Assembly (NCBI GenBank): GCA_964369405.1
Contig: CAYJGB010000003.1
Span: 1-64,000 of the forward strand
Direction: 5' to 3'
DNA length: 64,000 nucleotides
Source of the DNA: CAYJFG01 sp964369405
Lineage (GTDB): Bacteria > Bacillota > Clostridia > Oscillospirales > Acutalibacteraceae
The notes beneath the pieces are model-generated. The model did no database searches. It had not been told where the DNA came from and saw only the letters and a program-made list of their open reading frames with translations. Below are positions 7,693 through 16,721 of the stretch, one piece after another. The first letter of the stretch is position 1, and the number at the start of each line of letters is the position of its first letter. A program made the translations under genes and the position numbers.

Positions 7693-10470
7693 TTACTCTG
7701 TTCTAAGTGCGATAACAGGGTCTTTTTTAGCAGCTTTTCTTGATGGTAACAAGCCACCTAATATAGTGATTAATACACTGATTGCTACAAGAATAACAGC
7801 TGATATAATTGGTAAGTTAACTATTAAATTTGCATCGCCGAGCAGATTTTGAACAATAGCCGTTATAGGGATGTTTAATAAAATTGCAATACCTATTCCA
7901 AGAAGTCCCGAACAAAGTCCGATTATCATGGTTTCGGCGTTGAACACCTGAGAAATATTTGACTTTGAAGCTCCTAAGGCTCTTAGTACACCGATTTCTT
8001 TTGTTCGTTCTAAAACAGATATATGAGTTATAATACCTATCATAATACAAGATACAATCAATGATACAGCTACAAAAGCAATTAATACATAAGATATAAC
8101 ATCAATCATAGTAGTCATTGAAGATGTCATAGCTTCAACATAATCTACATAAGTTATCTGATTTTCTTTTTCTACTGTTTGGTTGTATTCTGTAATCATA
8201 TTTGTTATTGCTTCTTTATCTTCAAAAGTGTCGGTATATATGTTTATTGCAGTAGGTGCATCGTAACTTACTTTACCAAATGATGACATATTATCATCAT
8301 ATGTTGCACTGCCTAAGCTTTCATCATAAATACTAACTAGTATTTCTTCATCTGGGTCATCTTCTAACCATTGGTCAAGCATTGCAGCCATTGCAGTTTC
8401 GTCTTGAACAGCGTTTTCTGTGCTAGTTGGCATTTGAGCATTGCCATCTTGAGGCATACTAGGTGTTTGAGTTTCTGGCATTGTTATAGCACCATAGTAC
8501 ATAAGTGTTGTTAAAAGCTCAGCTTTATCTGATACACCTAAACTTGAAATATACACTTTTGCATCTTCTGCTTTTTGTTTATCATCAACTGCTTCAAATT
8601 CTATACCAGTTAATACATTAGTGCTTTTATCATTTTCTTGTGCTGTTATTACTGGGCTTTCGTTAGTTTCTTTGATGATTTCTTCTGTTAATAAAGCAGT
8701 GTATCCTAAAGATGTTGATATTGTTAAACTACTAGTTTCTTCATTACGTTTTGCTATACCTACTATTTTAAGTTCTTGGGTGTCTTCTATTAACTCTTTG
8801 TTAGTTGCGTATTCGTCATCAGTTATATATGAAAAAGTTCCATCTTCGTTTTCTTCATATCTCTCACACGCTGGAACCATGTACATAGTGTGGTTCATAA
8901 CATCGTCATAATTCCATACAGTTTGTTTAACTTCTTCGTCGTTCTCGATGTTTTCTGCTATTTGTGTATATTCATCACCAGTCATAAGTCCTAATTGATA
9001 AAGTGTTTCAACAGGAACTGCATTGTTTTCATCTAAGAACAATACAAGCTCGTTAGACTGAGTTGGCCATTGTCCATCTACTAAGTCATAACTGTTTTTT
9101 ACTATATCGTTTACAGGTTCTTCATCTGTGCCTTTCATAAGCTCTGTAAAATTACTTGCACTTACTGAAGTTGCTCCACCACCAGACATCATAGCAGAAA
9201 ATGGGTCTTGACCACTAGTAGGCCCCATGCTAGGTGCATTATCTGATGTCAAATCACTTGTACTAGCATTGCTGTTAATTAAGTTTTCATCTTCATCATA
9301 TGAAAAAACAGAGAAGTTAACATTGTAAGAATAAACAATACCAGCTTCACCCAAATATGGTTCTAACTCGTCTGCTGAGTCGTCTAAATAGTTTTTAAAG
9401 TCTGTTAAGTTGTTTTCTATAGTTAAACTATTTGTAACCTCTAAACTTGAATAGTCTGGATATACTGCATCTTCTTGCTTTTCTTGATTTAATGCATCAG
9501 CCATAGACATTTGCATCACACTAGTCATATCCATAGTTTCAGCAGTTAAAGTTATAGGATATGCAGACATAGTATCTCTTTGAAGTGTTTCTATATAAGT
9601 GTTAACACCTGTCGAAAAAGAAAGAATTAAGGCAATTCCTATTATACCGATTGAACCAGCAAAAGAAGTTAAAAGCGTTCTTTTCTTTTTAGTTTTTAAG
9701 TTGTTAAAACTTAGAGAAAGTGAAGTGAATATGGACATCTTAGCTTTTTTATTCTTATCCATTACATTTGGTTCTTGCGCATTCGTAGTTACTTCAACTG
9801 GATTAGTATCATCAACTATTTTACCGTCTTGTAACTTTACTATTCTTGATGAATATGCTTTTGCAAGTTCTGGATTATGTGTTACCATAATAACTAATCT
9901 ATCTTTTGCTACTTTTTTTAGTACGTCCATTATTTGAATACTTGTTTGAGTATCTAAAGCACCTGTTGGTTCATCTGCTAGTAAAATTTCCGGATTGTTT
10001 ACAAGTGCCCTAGCTATTGCAACACGTTGCATTTGTCCACCAGACAGTTGATTTGGTTTTTTATTAATATGGTCCTCTAAACCAACTTCTATTAAAGCAT
10101 CTTTAGCTCTTTTTTTACGTTCGCTTTTAGAAATTCCTGCAATTGTTAATGCAAGCTCAACATTGCCTAGTACAGTTTGATGTGGTATTAAATTGTAACT
10201 TTGGAATACAAAACCTATAGTATGGTTTCTGTAAACGTCCCAATCTCTGTCTTTGTAGTGTTTTGTGGAGATGCCGTTAATAACTAAATCACCACTATCA
10301 TAGCTATCAAGACCACCTACAATGTTTAATAGAGTAGTTTTACCAGAGCCACTAGGACCTAGAATAGATACAAATTCATTGTCCCTAAAGCATACAGAAA
10401 CATCGTCAAGAGCTTTTTGAATAAGTTCGCCTGTTCGGTACTCTTTTTTGATACTTTTTATTTCTAACAT
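7693..10470 (-). CDS. MacB-like ABC transporter, fused ATPase and FtsX-type permease
   Basis: A 925-aa fusion. The ATPase (about 1-225) has Walker A GPSGSGKTT at 38-46, the Q-loop FVFQSYN, signature LSGGQ at 142-146, Walker B ILLADEP and the H-loop VTHNP. A first membrane helix follows at about 265-290. A long Asp/Glu-rich extracytoplasmic region of about 500 residues comes next, and the C-terminus holds three helices of the FtsX domain (about 800-920). Such transporters export peptides or lipids or drive mechanotransmission; the substrate is unknown. The start at 10470 (MLEIKSIKK) is preferred over an ATG 7 codons upstream because AAGAGGT, a ribosome site, overlaps that upstream codon. No two-component pair is directly adjacent; one lies 1.3 kb away on the other strand. 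Confidence 0.88.
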   Translation of the reverse strand: MLEIKSIKKEYRTGELIQKALDDVSVCFRDNEFVSILGPSGSGKTTLLNIVGGLDSYDSGDLVINGISTKHYKDRDWDVYRNHTIGFVFQSYNLIPHQTVLGNVELALTIAGISKSERKKRAKDALIEVGLEDHINKKPNQLSGGQMQRVAIARALVNNPEILLADEPTGALDTQTSIQIMDVLKKVAKDRLVIMVTHNPELAKAYSSRIVKLQDGKIVDDTNPVEVTTNAQEPNVMDKNKKAKMSIFTSLSLSFNNLKTKKKRTLLTSFAGSIGIIGIALILSFSTGVNTYIETLQRDTMSAYPITLTAETMDMTSVMQMSMADALNQEKQEDAVYPDYSSLEVTNSLTIENNLTDFKNYLDDSADELEPYLGEAGIVYSYNVNFSVFSYDEDENLINSNASTSDLTSDNAPSMGPTSGQDPFSAMMSGGGATSVSASNFTELMKGTDEEPVNDIVKNSYDLVDGQWPTQSNELVLFLDENNAVPVETLYQLGLMTGDEYTQIAENIENDEEVKQTVWNYDDVMNHTMYMVPACERYEENEDGTFSYITDDEYATNKELIEDTQELKIVGIAKRNEETSSLTISTSLGYTALLTEEIIKETNESPVITAQENDKSTNVLTGIEFEAVDDKQKAEDAKVYISSLGVSDKAELLTTLMYYGAITMPETQTPSMPQDGNAQMPTSTENAVQDETAMAAMLDQWLEDDPDEEILVSIYDESLGSATYDDNMSSFGKVSYDAPTAINIYTDTFEDKEAITNMITEYNQTVEKENQITYVDYVEAMTSSMTTMIDVISYVLIAFVAVSLIVSCIMIGIITHISVLERTKEIGVLRALGASKSNISQVFNAETMIIGLCSGLLGIGIAILLNIPITAIVQNLLGDANLIVNLPIISAVILVAISVLITILGGLLPSRKAAKKDPVIALRTE

Positions 10471-10661
10471 ATAATTAGATACCTCTTTCATTAAAATAAA
10501 CTTAGCAGTAAAAGGATTTTACCACATTAAAGTAATAATATCATACGATTAAAGTATTTGCAATGATGTAATTGTAAATAAATTATGAACAAAACAGGAA
10601 AGATGCTAGCAAAATATCATTTGTTCTATTTTAGTGCAAAAATCGAGTTTTGATTTTGTGT

Positions 10662-10667
10662 ATTATA
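10662..10667 (-). promoter_or_regulatory. Possible -10 element of the ABC transporter gene
   Basis: On the minus strand this is a perfect TATAAT. A TTGACA lies only 14 bp upstream and TTATTG lies 17 bp upstream, so the -35 is uncertain. The leader would be about 185 nt. The rest of the 352-bp gap (10471-10822) is AT-rich and holds only this and the divergent promoter at 10729-10757. Confidence 0.35.
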
Positions 10668-10728
10668 ACATGTTAAATTTTTGTCAATAAAAATTTTTTG
10701 GGGTTTTAAATATTCTTGAATTTTTAAA

Positions 10729-10757
10729 TTGACATTCAACTTTCATAATGATATTAT
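10729..10757 (+). promoter_or_regulatory. Sigma-A promoter of the histidinol phosphatase gene
   Basis: TTGACA (10729-10734), 17-bp spacer, TATTAT (10752-10757). It lies 65 bp before the start codon at 10823. Confidence 0.65.
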
Positions 10758-10822
10758 ATATTTATAAGATATTTTTGTAAATATATGCCCCTGTTTGTAG
10801 AAAGTGAGTTGTTTACTCCAAA

Positions 10823-11653
10823 ATGAAATACTCAATGATTAGTGATAGCCACATACACTCTAACTGTTCTTTTGATGGTTTAGATAGCGTAGACGAAATA
10901 TGTAAAAAAGCTATTAGTCTTAATATGCATTCTATCACTATTACAGACCACTTCGAATCGTATTTGTACTATAATAACCAAGATGATAAATATGGTAATT
11001 TCAAAGTGTTGATACCAAAATCAATAAGTGAGATTAAAAAAGCTCAAGTTAAGTATGACGGAGAACTAAATATTTACTGTGGGCTTGAAGTTGGTGAGCC
11101 ACTACATGATGGATATGCTACTCAAAAAGTTATGACACTTGCAAATTTTGACTTTTTATTAGGTTCTATACATTGTATAAAAGGTTATGAAGATTTTTAT
11201 TTTCTTGAATATACTAAGGAAAGTGCTAGAGAAATGCTGTCTTTATATTTTCAAGAAGTGTATACAATGGTTAAATTTTGTAATTTTGATAGTGTTGCTC
11301 ATTTAACTTATCCACTTAGATATATGGTGGGTAGAGATAAAATTGATATATCTATTGATGACTTCAAAGAAGAAATTGATGAAATATTAAAATTAATAAT
11401 AGAGAAAAATGTAGCAATAGAAGTAAATTCTTCTGGGCTGAGACAAGAAATTGGAGTAACTTTACCAGAAATAGATGTAATAAAAAGATATAAGGAACTA
11501 GGTGGTAAGTATGTTACAGTTGGTTCAGATGCACATAATGTTAATGATTTAGCAAGTGGTATAGAAGAAGTGTATGATATGCTAATTGAGTGTGGTTTTA
11601 AAAATTATACAGTATATGATAAGAGAATGCCACGTTTAATAAATATAAAATAA
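10823..11653 (+). CDS. PHP-family histidinol-phosphatase
   Basis: A 276-aa PHP-domain phosphoesterase of the HisJ/HisK type, which removes phosphate from histidinol phosphate in histidine synthesis. Metal-binding motifs appear in the expected order: SDSHIHSNCSFDG near 7-19, TDHFE near 41, GLEVGEP near 92, GSIHCI near 115 and SDAHN near 235. No other histidine genes lie nearby, so the substrate is inferred from family alone; some PHP proteins act on other phosphoesters. It has its own promoter and a strong terminator, hence a single-gene transcript. Confidence 0.85.
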   Translation: MKYSMISDSHIHSNCSFDGLDSVDEICKKAISLNMHSITITDHFESYLYYNNQDDKYGNFKVLIPKSISEIKKAQVKYDGELNIYCGLEVGEPLHDGYATQKVMTLANFDFLLGSIHCIKGYEDFYFLEYTKESAREMLSLYFQEVYTMVKFCNFDSVAHLTYPLRYMVGRDKIDISIDDFKEEIDEILKLIIEKNVAIEVNSSGLRQEIGVTLPEIDVIKRYKELGGKYVTVGSDAHNVNDLASGIEEVYDMLIECGFKNYTVYDKRMPRLINIK

Positions 11654-11657
11654 GTAA

Positions 11658-11704
11658 AACTCTCTTGATGATTGGATAATAAATCTATCACAAGAGAGTT
11701 TTTT
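11658..11704 (+). terminator. Rho-independent terminator of the histidinol phosphatase gene
   Basis: AACTCTCTTG (11658-11667) pairs with CAAGAGAGTT (11691-11700) and a T-run follows. Confidence 0.88.
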
Positions 11705-11728
11705 ATTTGAAGTAAAATAAAAATTTAA

Positions 11729-11746
11729 TTTTACTAAAGTTTTACT
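11729..11746 (+). promoter_or_regulatory. Tandem 11-bp-spaced repeats ahead of the response regulator gene
   Basis: TTTTACT occurs at 11729-11735 and again at 11740-11746. The repeats are one helical turn apart and run into the -35 region of the promoter whose extended -10 (TGATATAAT) is at 11765-11773. OmpR/PhoB-type regulators bind direct repeats of this spacing, so this may be the autoregulatory operator of the two-component system. Confidence 0.45.
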
Positions 11747-11815
11747 TTAATTTTTTATAGTTTATGATATAATATTTTTATTGATTTCACAATAAATTTA
11801 GAAGGGTGTTTACTT

Positions 11816-12484
11816 ATGATATACATAGTTGAAGACGATAAAGATATAAGAGAGCTTGAAACTTATGCACTTAAAAACAGTGGATTTGAAGTTGTTGCTT
11901 TTGAAGATAGTACAAATTTATATAAAGAATGTGAAAATAGACTTCCAAAACTTATACTATTAGATATAATGCTACCAGTAGAAGATGGGCTTACAATACT
12001 TAAAAACTTAAGAGATAATGAAAAAACACAAAAAATACCTGTAATAATGGTTACAGCAAAATCAACTGAACTAGACAAGGTAAGAGGTTTAGATTTAGGT
12101 GCAGATGACTATATAACAAAACCATTTGGAGTAATGGAGTTAGTGTCAAGAGTAAAAGCGTTGTTAAGAAGATGTGAGAAAAAAGAAGAACAAGTAGTAA
12201 TAAAATATAAAAATATAGTGGTAGATGACTTTAAACATAGTGTAATGGCAGATGGTGTAAACTGTGTGCTAACGTATAAAGAGTATGAATTACTAAAATA
12301 TTTAATTGCAAATAAAGAGATAGCACTTACAAGAGAAAAACTACTTGAAAAAGTGTGGGGATACGACTTTGAAGGCGAGAGCAGAACAGTAGATATGCAT
12401 ATAAAAACGCTTAGACAAAAATTAGGCGAAAGTGGAAACTTAATAAAAACTGTAAGGCACGTAGGATATAAAGTGGGGGAATAA
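11816..12484 (+). CDS. OmpR/PhoB-family response regulator (PhoP-like)
   Basis: A 222-aa regulator. The receiver domain (1-115) has acidic EDD at 5-7, the phospho-acceptor Asp in LILLDIMLP near 47, and the conserved Lys in DYITKPFG near 100. A winged helix follows at about 128-222 with the typical LTYKEYELLKYL and RTVDMHIKTLRQKLG. It pairs with the kinase that starts 3 nt after its stop. The closest functional model is PhoP/PhoR phosphate control, but no phosphate transport genes (pst, phoU) are present here to confirm it. Confidence 0.92.
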   Translation: MIYIVEDDKDIRELETYALKNSGFEVVAFEDSTNLYKECENRLPKLILLDIMLPVEDGLTILKNLRDNEKTQKIPVIMVTAKSTELDKVRGLDLGADDYITKPFGVMELVSRVKALLRRCEKKEEQVVIKYKNIVVDDFKHSVMADGVNCVLTYKEYELLKYLIANKEIALTREKLLEKVWGYDFEGESRTVDMHIKTLRQKLGESGNLIKTVRHVGYKVGE

Positions 12485-12487
12485 TTT

Positions 12488-14149
12488 TTGAAATTAAAAA
12501 GAAAACTAACTCTTAGATTATTTATAATTGGTACATTAGCTGTAATTTTAACTACAGTTTCTTGTGTTATGATTTTTTGGAATTCACTTAATAATCAAGT
12601 TGCCAGTGATTTAGAAGATTATGGAAAATTAGCAGTAGAGTTATATGTTTCTACAGGTGATGAGAAACAGTTATCGCAAGCTGTTGATGAAAAATATAGA
12701 ATTACTATTATAGATAAAAAAGGAGTAGTTCTTTATGAAAGTGAAAACATACCACTCGAAGACTTGGAAAACCATGGTAATAGGCCAGAGGTAATAGAAG
12801 CTTTTGAAACAGGAGTAGGTGTAAGTGGAAGGCAATCAAACACATTAAATGAAGAAGTGTTTTATTACGCAAAATTATTGCCAGATGGAAATGTATTAAG
12901 GATTTCACAAGAAGTTGATAATTATTTAGTTATGCTTGAGGGTGTAGTGTTAGCGGTTGGAGTTATTGCTGGTTTTATTCTTTTAATTGGATTTTTTATA
13001 TCTTCAAGGGTTACTAAAAGTATAGTTAATCCAATTGAAAATATGTTAGAAAATAATAGCGATGTTCCTTATGAAGAGTTAAAACCGTTATCAATAAAAC
13101 TTAGGGAGCAAAGCGAAAAAATAAAAGCACAATTTGTAGAAATACAGCAAGAAACAGATAAAATAAATACACTAATTGCAAATATGGCAGAAGGGTTTAT
13201 TTTGTTAGATGTTAATAAAAAGATACTTATGCAAAATGATAGCGCAATACATCTTTTATATACATATAATCAAAATGTTTTAGGTAAAAACTTTGTACAT
13301 TTAACACGTAGCGAAAAAGTAACAAAGTGTGTAGACTCAGCGTTAAGAGGAAAAAGTAAGTCTGTAAATTTTCAAGCAAAAAATAGAGAATTACAGCTCT
13401 TAGCTAACCCTGTTTACTCAGATGGAAAACAGATTGGCGTTATATGTATAATTGTTGATAAGACTGATTTAAACGAACTGGATAGAATAAAACAAGAGTT
13501 TACAGCAAATGTTTCTCATGAGCTTAAAACACCACTTACATCGATATCTGGATATGCTGAAATGATAGAAAGTGGACTGGCTAAAGATGAAGATGTAAAA
13601 ACTTTTGCACATAAAATACATAAAGAAGCAGGGCGATTAGTAACTTTAATCGGAGATATTATAGAGTTGTCGCAGTTAGAAGAAGTGTCTAGCCCTAAAG
13701 CTATGATAAATGTAGACTTAAAAGAAATCGCAGAAGAATGTGCAGACTCATTGGAAATGTATGCATCAAAACATAATGTTAAGATTAAAACATCACTAAA
13801 GCATAACATAGTTAAAGGCGATAGATATATGCTTTATGAGCTTATATATAATTTAACTGATAATGCTATTAGATATAATAAAGAAAATGGAACAGTTTTA
13901 ATTACAATAGACATTGAAAATAGCAAACCTTATATATCTGTAAAAGATGATGGTATTGGTATACCTAAGGAGCATCAAGCAAGAATTTTTGAAAGATTTT
14001 ACCGAGTAGATAAAAGTAGGTCAAAACAGACAGGTGGAACAGGTTTAGGGCTTGCGATTGTAAAACATATTGCAGAACAACATAATGCATATATCATAAT
14101 TAACAGTGAAGAAAATAATGGAACTGAAATAAAGGTCATATTTAAATAA
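12488..14149 (+). CDS. Sensor histidine kinase (PhoR-like)
   Basis: A 553-aa membrane kinase. It has a first helix at about 10-32, an extracytoplasmic sensor region, a second helix at about 150-172, a HAMP-like stretch and a PAS region (about 220-325). The HisKA domain follows with phospho-acceptor H344 in VSHELKTPLTS, then HATPase motifs NLTDNAIRYN, DDGIGIP, RFYRVDKSR and GTGLGLAIVKHI. This order matches PhoR/WalK-type kinases. The start is TTG, 3 nt after the regulator's stop and following GTGGGGG, so translation is probably coupled. Confidence 0.92.
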   Translation: MKLKRKLTLRLFIIGTLAVILTTVSCVMIFWNSLNNQVASDLEDYGKLAVELYVSTGDEKQLSQAVDEKYRITIIDKKGVVLYESENIPLEDLENHGNRPEVIEAFETGVGVSGRQSNTLNEEVFYYAKLLPDGNVLRISQEVDNYLVMLEGVVLAVGVIAGFILLIGFFISSRVTKSIVNPIENMLENNSDVPYEELKPLSIKLREQSEKIKAQFVEIQQETDKINTLIANMAEGFILLDVNKKILMQNDSAIHLLYTYNQNVLGKNFVHLTRSEKVTKCVDSALRGKSKSVNFQAKNRELQLLANPVYSDGKQIGVICIIVDKTDLNELDRIKQEFTANVSHELKTPLTSISGYAEMIESGLAKDEDVKTFAHKIHKEAGRLVTLIGDIIELSQLEEVSSPKAMINVDLKEIAEECADSLEMYASKHNVKIKTSLKHNIVKGDRYMLYELIYNLTDNAIRYNKENGTVLITIDIENSKPYISVKDDGIGIPKEHQARIFERFYRVDKSRSKQTGGTGLGLAIVKHIAEQHNAYIIINSEENNGTEIKVIFK

Positions 14150-14214
14150 TTTAGAATATTTTTCAAGATTTTTGTTAAAAATATTTTTAGATTACTGAAA
14201 AGGATGTTATAAAT

Positions 14215-15573
14215 ATGATTGTTAAAATACCGTTAAGACGTTTTGTGCGAATAGTTACTTTTACACTTGCTTTAATAGTTGTAATTGCTGGTGTTAGCTT
14301 TTCGGGCTACAATTTAGCTACAAGGTATCGCTCTACTATCGAACTTAGTTATCAACAAGCTTTAAATGAGTTTTCTGACTATGTAACTAGTGTGCAATCA
14401 GCACTTACAAAAGGTGAATATGCAAGCACGCACACATCACAGTACACTATGGCTGTTAATCTTAGCGAAGATAGTTTAGGCGCAAAATCTGCTTTAAGTA
14501 GACTACCTTTGACTTATGGTGAGTGCGAAAAACTTCAAAAGTATTTATCTCAAGTAGGAGATTTCTCTAATTATATAATTGCTAAACTATCAAGAGGAGA
14601 AGAATTATCTCAGGAAGATAAAGATAGTATTATAAAATTAAAGGAATACGCTCAAGAATTGGCACCTCAAATAGAAGATATAGCAACGCTTTATGCTAAT
14701 GGAGAAGTTTTTTTAGGTCAAGAAAAGACAATAGAATCTAATTTGGAAAACTTAAATGAAGATATATCTACATTTACACTAGATAAAGACTTTGAGCAAA
14801 TTGATAAGGATTTTGAAGATTATCCATCTTTAGTTTATGACGGACCATTTTCTGACCAAGTGCAACAAAAAGAGCCTAGAATGTTTGAAGATACACAAGT
14901 GGTGAGTATAGATGAAGCGCTTAAAATAGCAAGTGACTTTTTGAATACGGAAGAAAAAAACTTAAAATATGAAAACACTAGAAAAGGTAATGTACAATGT
15001 TATGTTTTTAGTAAAGATGAAATTTATATATCAGTAACAGTGCATGGTGGCTATATAGAAGAGATGTATAAAAATGTAATAGTTGATGAAAAAAAGATTG
15101 AATATTTAGAGGCTATAAAAAATGCTCAAGAGTTTTTAAATGAAATCGGAATGAAGAATATGAAAGAGAGCTACTATGTAACTAGTGGTAATATTTGTAC
15201 AATCAACTTTGCAAGTGTTCAAGATGATGTTGTGTGTTACAGTGATTTGATAAAAGTCGGAGTAGATTTAAAAACAGGTGAAATAGTAAATTACAATGCA
15301 CAAGGTTATATAATGAACCATTACGATAGAGAAATCCAAAACCCAGATATTGAATTGATAGATGCACAACTATCTTTAAATGAAGATTTAAAAATAGAAA
15401 CATCTCAATTAACAATGATACCAACAGGTGGCACACAAGAGGTGTTATGTTATGAGTTTAAATGTGTATCAAGTAGTGAAGAAAGAATACTAGTATATGT
15501 AAATGCAAATACAGGAGATGAAGAAAATATCCTTATGCTACTACAAGCAGACGGAGGCACATTGGTTTTATAA
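14215..15573 (+). CDS. ypeB: Germination protein YpeB
   Basis: A 452-aa protein with one N-terminal membrane anchor (about 10-31) followed by a helical N-domain and C-terminal PepSY-like YpeB repeats (about 230-450). These contain recurring segments of the kind SIDEALKIASDFL and YLEAIKNAQEFLNEIG. In Bacillus, YpeB is made in the spore with the cortex-lytic enzyme SleB and is needed for SleB's stability. No sleB neighbour exists in this window; the gene is preceded by the PhoPR-like pair and followed by rubredoxin. An AAAAGGA ribosome site precedes the ATG. Confidence 0.85.
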   Translation: MIVKIPLRRFVRIVTFTLALIVVIAGVSFSGYNLATRYRSTIELSYQQALNEFSDYVTSVQSALTKGEYASTHTSQYTMAVNLSEDSLGAKSALSRLPLTYGECEKLQKYLSQVGDFSNYIIAKLSRGEELSQEDKDSIIKLKEYAQELAPQIEDIATLYANGEVFLGQEKTIESNLENLNEDISTFTLDKDFEQIDKDFEDYPSLVYDGPFSDQVQQKEPRMFEDTQVVSIDEALKIASDFLNTEEKNLKYENTRKGNVQCYVFSKDEIYISVTVHGGYIEEMYKNVIVDEKKIEYLEAIKNAQEFLNEIGMKNMKESYYVTSGNICTINFASVQDDVVCYSDLIKVGVDLKTGEIVNYNAQGYIMNHYDREIQNPDIELIDAQLSLNEDLKIETSQLTMIPTGGTQEVLCYEFKCVSSSEERILVYVNANTGDEENILMLLQADGGTLVL

Positions 15574-15590
15574 AAACAAGTACCATTAGT

Positions 15591-15619
15591 TTGACATAAA
15601 TAATGATATATAGTATAAT
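15591..15619 (+). promoter_or_regulatory. Sigma-A promoter of the rubredoxin gene
   Basis: TTGACA (15591-15596) and TATAAT (15614-15619) with a 17-bp spacer: a perfect consensus promoter, 86 bp ahead of the rubredoxin start. Confidence 0.8.
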
Positions 15620-15705
15620 TTTAAAAGTCAGTTGTATTATAGTAAGTTAAGTATGAAATATTTACTTAAAAGACTATAAAATAATTTAAAAGGAGACACA
15701 AGCGT

Positions 15706-15864
15706 ATGGATAGTTATATTTGCGATGTATGTGGTTATGTTTATGACCCAGAAGTTGGCGATGAAGAAAATGGAATTCCAGCAGGAACTGCATTTGAAGA
15801 CTTACCAGAAGATTGGGTATGTCCATTATGTTCAGTTGGCACAGATGAATTTTCAAAAAATTAA
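15706..15864 (+). CDS. Rubredoxin
   Basis: A 52-aa iron protein that carries single electrons in anaerobic metabolism and oxygen or peroxide defence. The two iron-binding pairs are C6-x2-C9 (ICDVCGYVYDP) and C39-x2-C42 (WVCPLCSVG), with the usual PAGTAFEDLPEDW between them. The ATG follows AGGAGA. It sits alone between a consensus promoter and a strong terminator, which suggests high, independent expression. Confidence 0.96.
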   Translation: MDSYICDVCGYVYDPEVGDEENGIPAGTAFEDLPEDWVCPLCSVGTDEFSKN

Positions 15865-15875
15865 TAGCAATATTG

Positions 15876-15911
15876 TAAAAACATATTCAATACTTTTTGA
15901 GTATGTTTTTA
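15876..15911 (+). terminator. Rho-independent terminator of the rubredoxin gene
   Basis: AAAAACATATTCA pairs with TGAGTATGTTTTT (one wobble) around a short loop, starting 12 bp after the stop codon. Confidence 0.82.
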
Positions 15912-15983
15912 CTGAGTTTAACTGTTTTTAAGATATAAATTTATTAAGTGATTAATTGATTTATATTAAATTTCTAAAATCCA

Positions 15984-16012
15984 TTGACAAAACGTGTAAT
16001 ACGTGTTAATAT
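15984..16012 (+). promoter_or_regulatory. Sigma-A promoter of the infC-rpmI-rplT operon
   Basis: TTGACA (15984-15989), 17-bp spacer, TAATAT (16007-16012). It drives a leader of about 160 nt before infC. Confidence 0.78.
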
Positions 16013-16018
16013 ATGTCA

Positions 16019-16177
16019 GAACAATAAAGTAAGGCAGAAATGCTTTCACCTATTTAGTTTCGTCTGTATGGGTCAATACTTAAATTAAGTGCTATCTTTA
16101 TTAGTGTACTTTTGTGTATTGTTACGGGCGAATTCTGCCCGTATTTTTTATTGCAATTTATTTTGGAGGTGCTAACC
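16019..16177 (+). ncRNA. infC leader with attenuator (L20-leader-like)
   Basis: The untranslated leader of the IF3-L35-L20 operon. It ends in a GC-rich hairpin, ACGGGC (16124-16129) with GCCCGT (16137-16142), followed by ATTTTTTATT: an intrinsic terminator placed before infC. In Bacillus and relatives, L20 binds a leader structure mimicking 23S rRNA and so promotes termination. Position and attenuator fit that scheme. I did not verify the L20-binding fold itself. Confidence 0.65.
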
Positions 16178-16696
16178 ATTAGCAGTAAGGAACAACAGAT
16201 TAACGACGAAATTCGAGACAAAGAAGTAAGAGTAATTGATGATGCTAGTGTCCAATTAGGTGTTATGTCTAGTGCAAAAGCGTTAGAGATAGCTACTGAG
16301 AAAAATTTGGACTTAGTTAAGATTGCTCCACAGGCAAAACCGCCTGTTTGCAAAATAATGGACTACGGTAAATATCGTTTTGAACAAGCAAAAAAAGAGA
16401 AAGAAGCGCGTAAAAATCAAAAAGTTGTTGATATCAAAGAAATTAGACTTTCTTTAAATATTGATACTCACGATTTTAACACTAAACTTAATCACGCTTT
16501 AAAGTTTATTAAAAATGGCGATAAAGTAAAAGTTTCTATCCGTTTTAGAGGTAGAGAAATGGGACACCCAGAGCTTGCATATGACACAATGAATAAATTT
16601 GCTCAAGCGTGCCTAGAATATGCCAATGTTGAAAAACCTGCAAAACTTGAAGGTCGTAATATGCTTATGTTTCTGGCTCCAAAACCAACTAAGTAA
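16178..16696 (+). CDS. infC: Translation initiation factor IF-3, AUU start
   Basis: A 172-aa factor that keeps ribosomal subunits apart and proofreads start-codon choice. The N-domain begins SSKEQQINDEIRDKEVRVID. The linker is Lys-rich (about 75-90), and the C-domain has EIRLSLNIDTHDFNTK and VSIRFRGREMGHPELA. No ATG lies near the N-terminus. The open frame extends 22 codons upstream, but a strong TTGGAGGT site at 16163-16170 sits 7 nt before an in-frame ATT at 16178. Many infC genes start with AUU so that IF3 represses its own translation. I take 16178 as the start. Confidence 0.92.
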   Translation: MSSKEQQINDEIRDKEVRVIDDASVQLGVMSSAKALEIATEKNLDLVKIAPQAKPPVCKIMDYGKYRFEQAKKEKEARKNQKVVDIKEIRLSLNIDTHDFNTKLNHALKFIKNGDKVKVSIRFRGREMGHPELAYDTMNKFAQACLEYANVEKPAKLEGRNMLMFLAPKPTK

Positions 16697-16721
16697 AACT
16701 TTCTAAGGAGGACAAAATATT

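Noticed and set aside
16112..16177. ATG-initiated longer form of infC
   Set aside because: The extra 22 residues run through the attenuator hairpin, have no ribosome site and are absent from the IF3 family.
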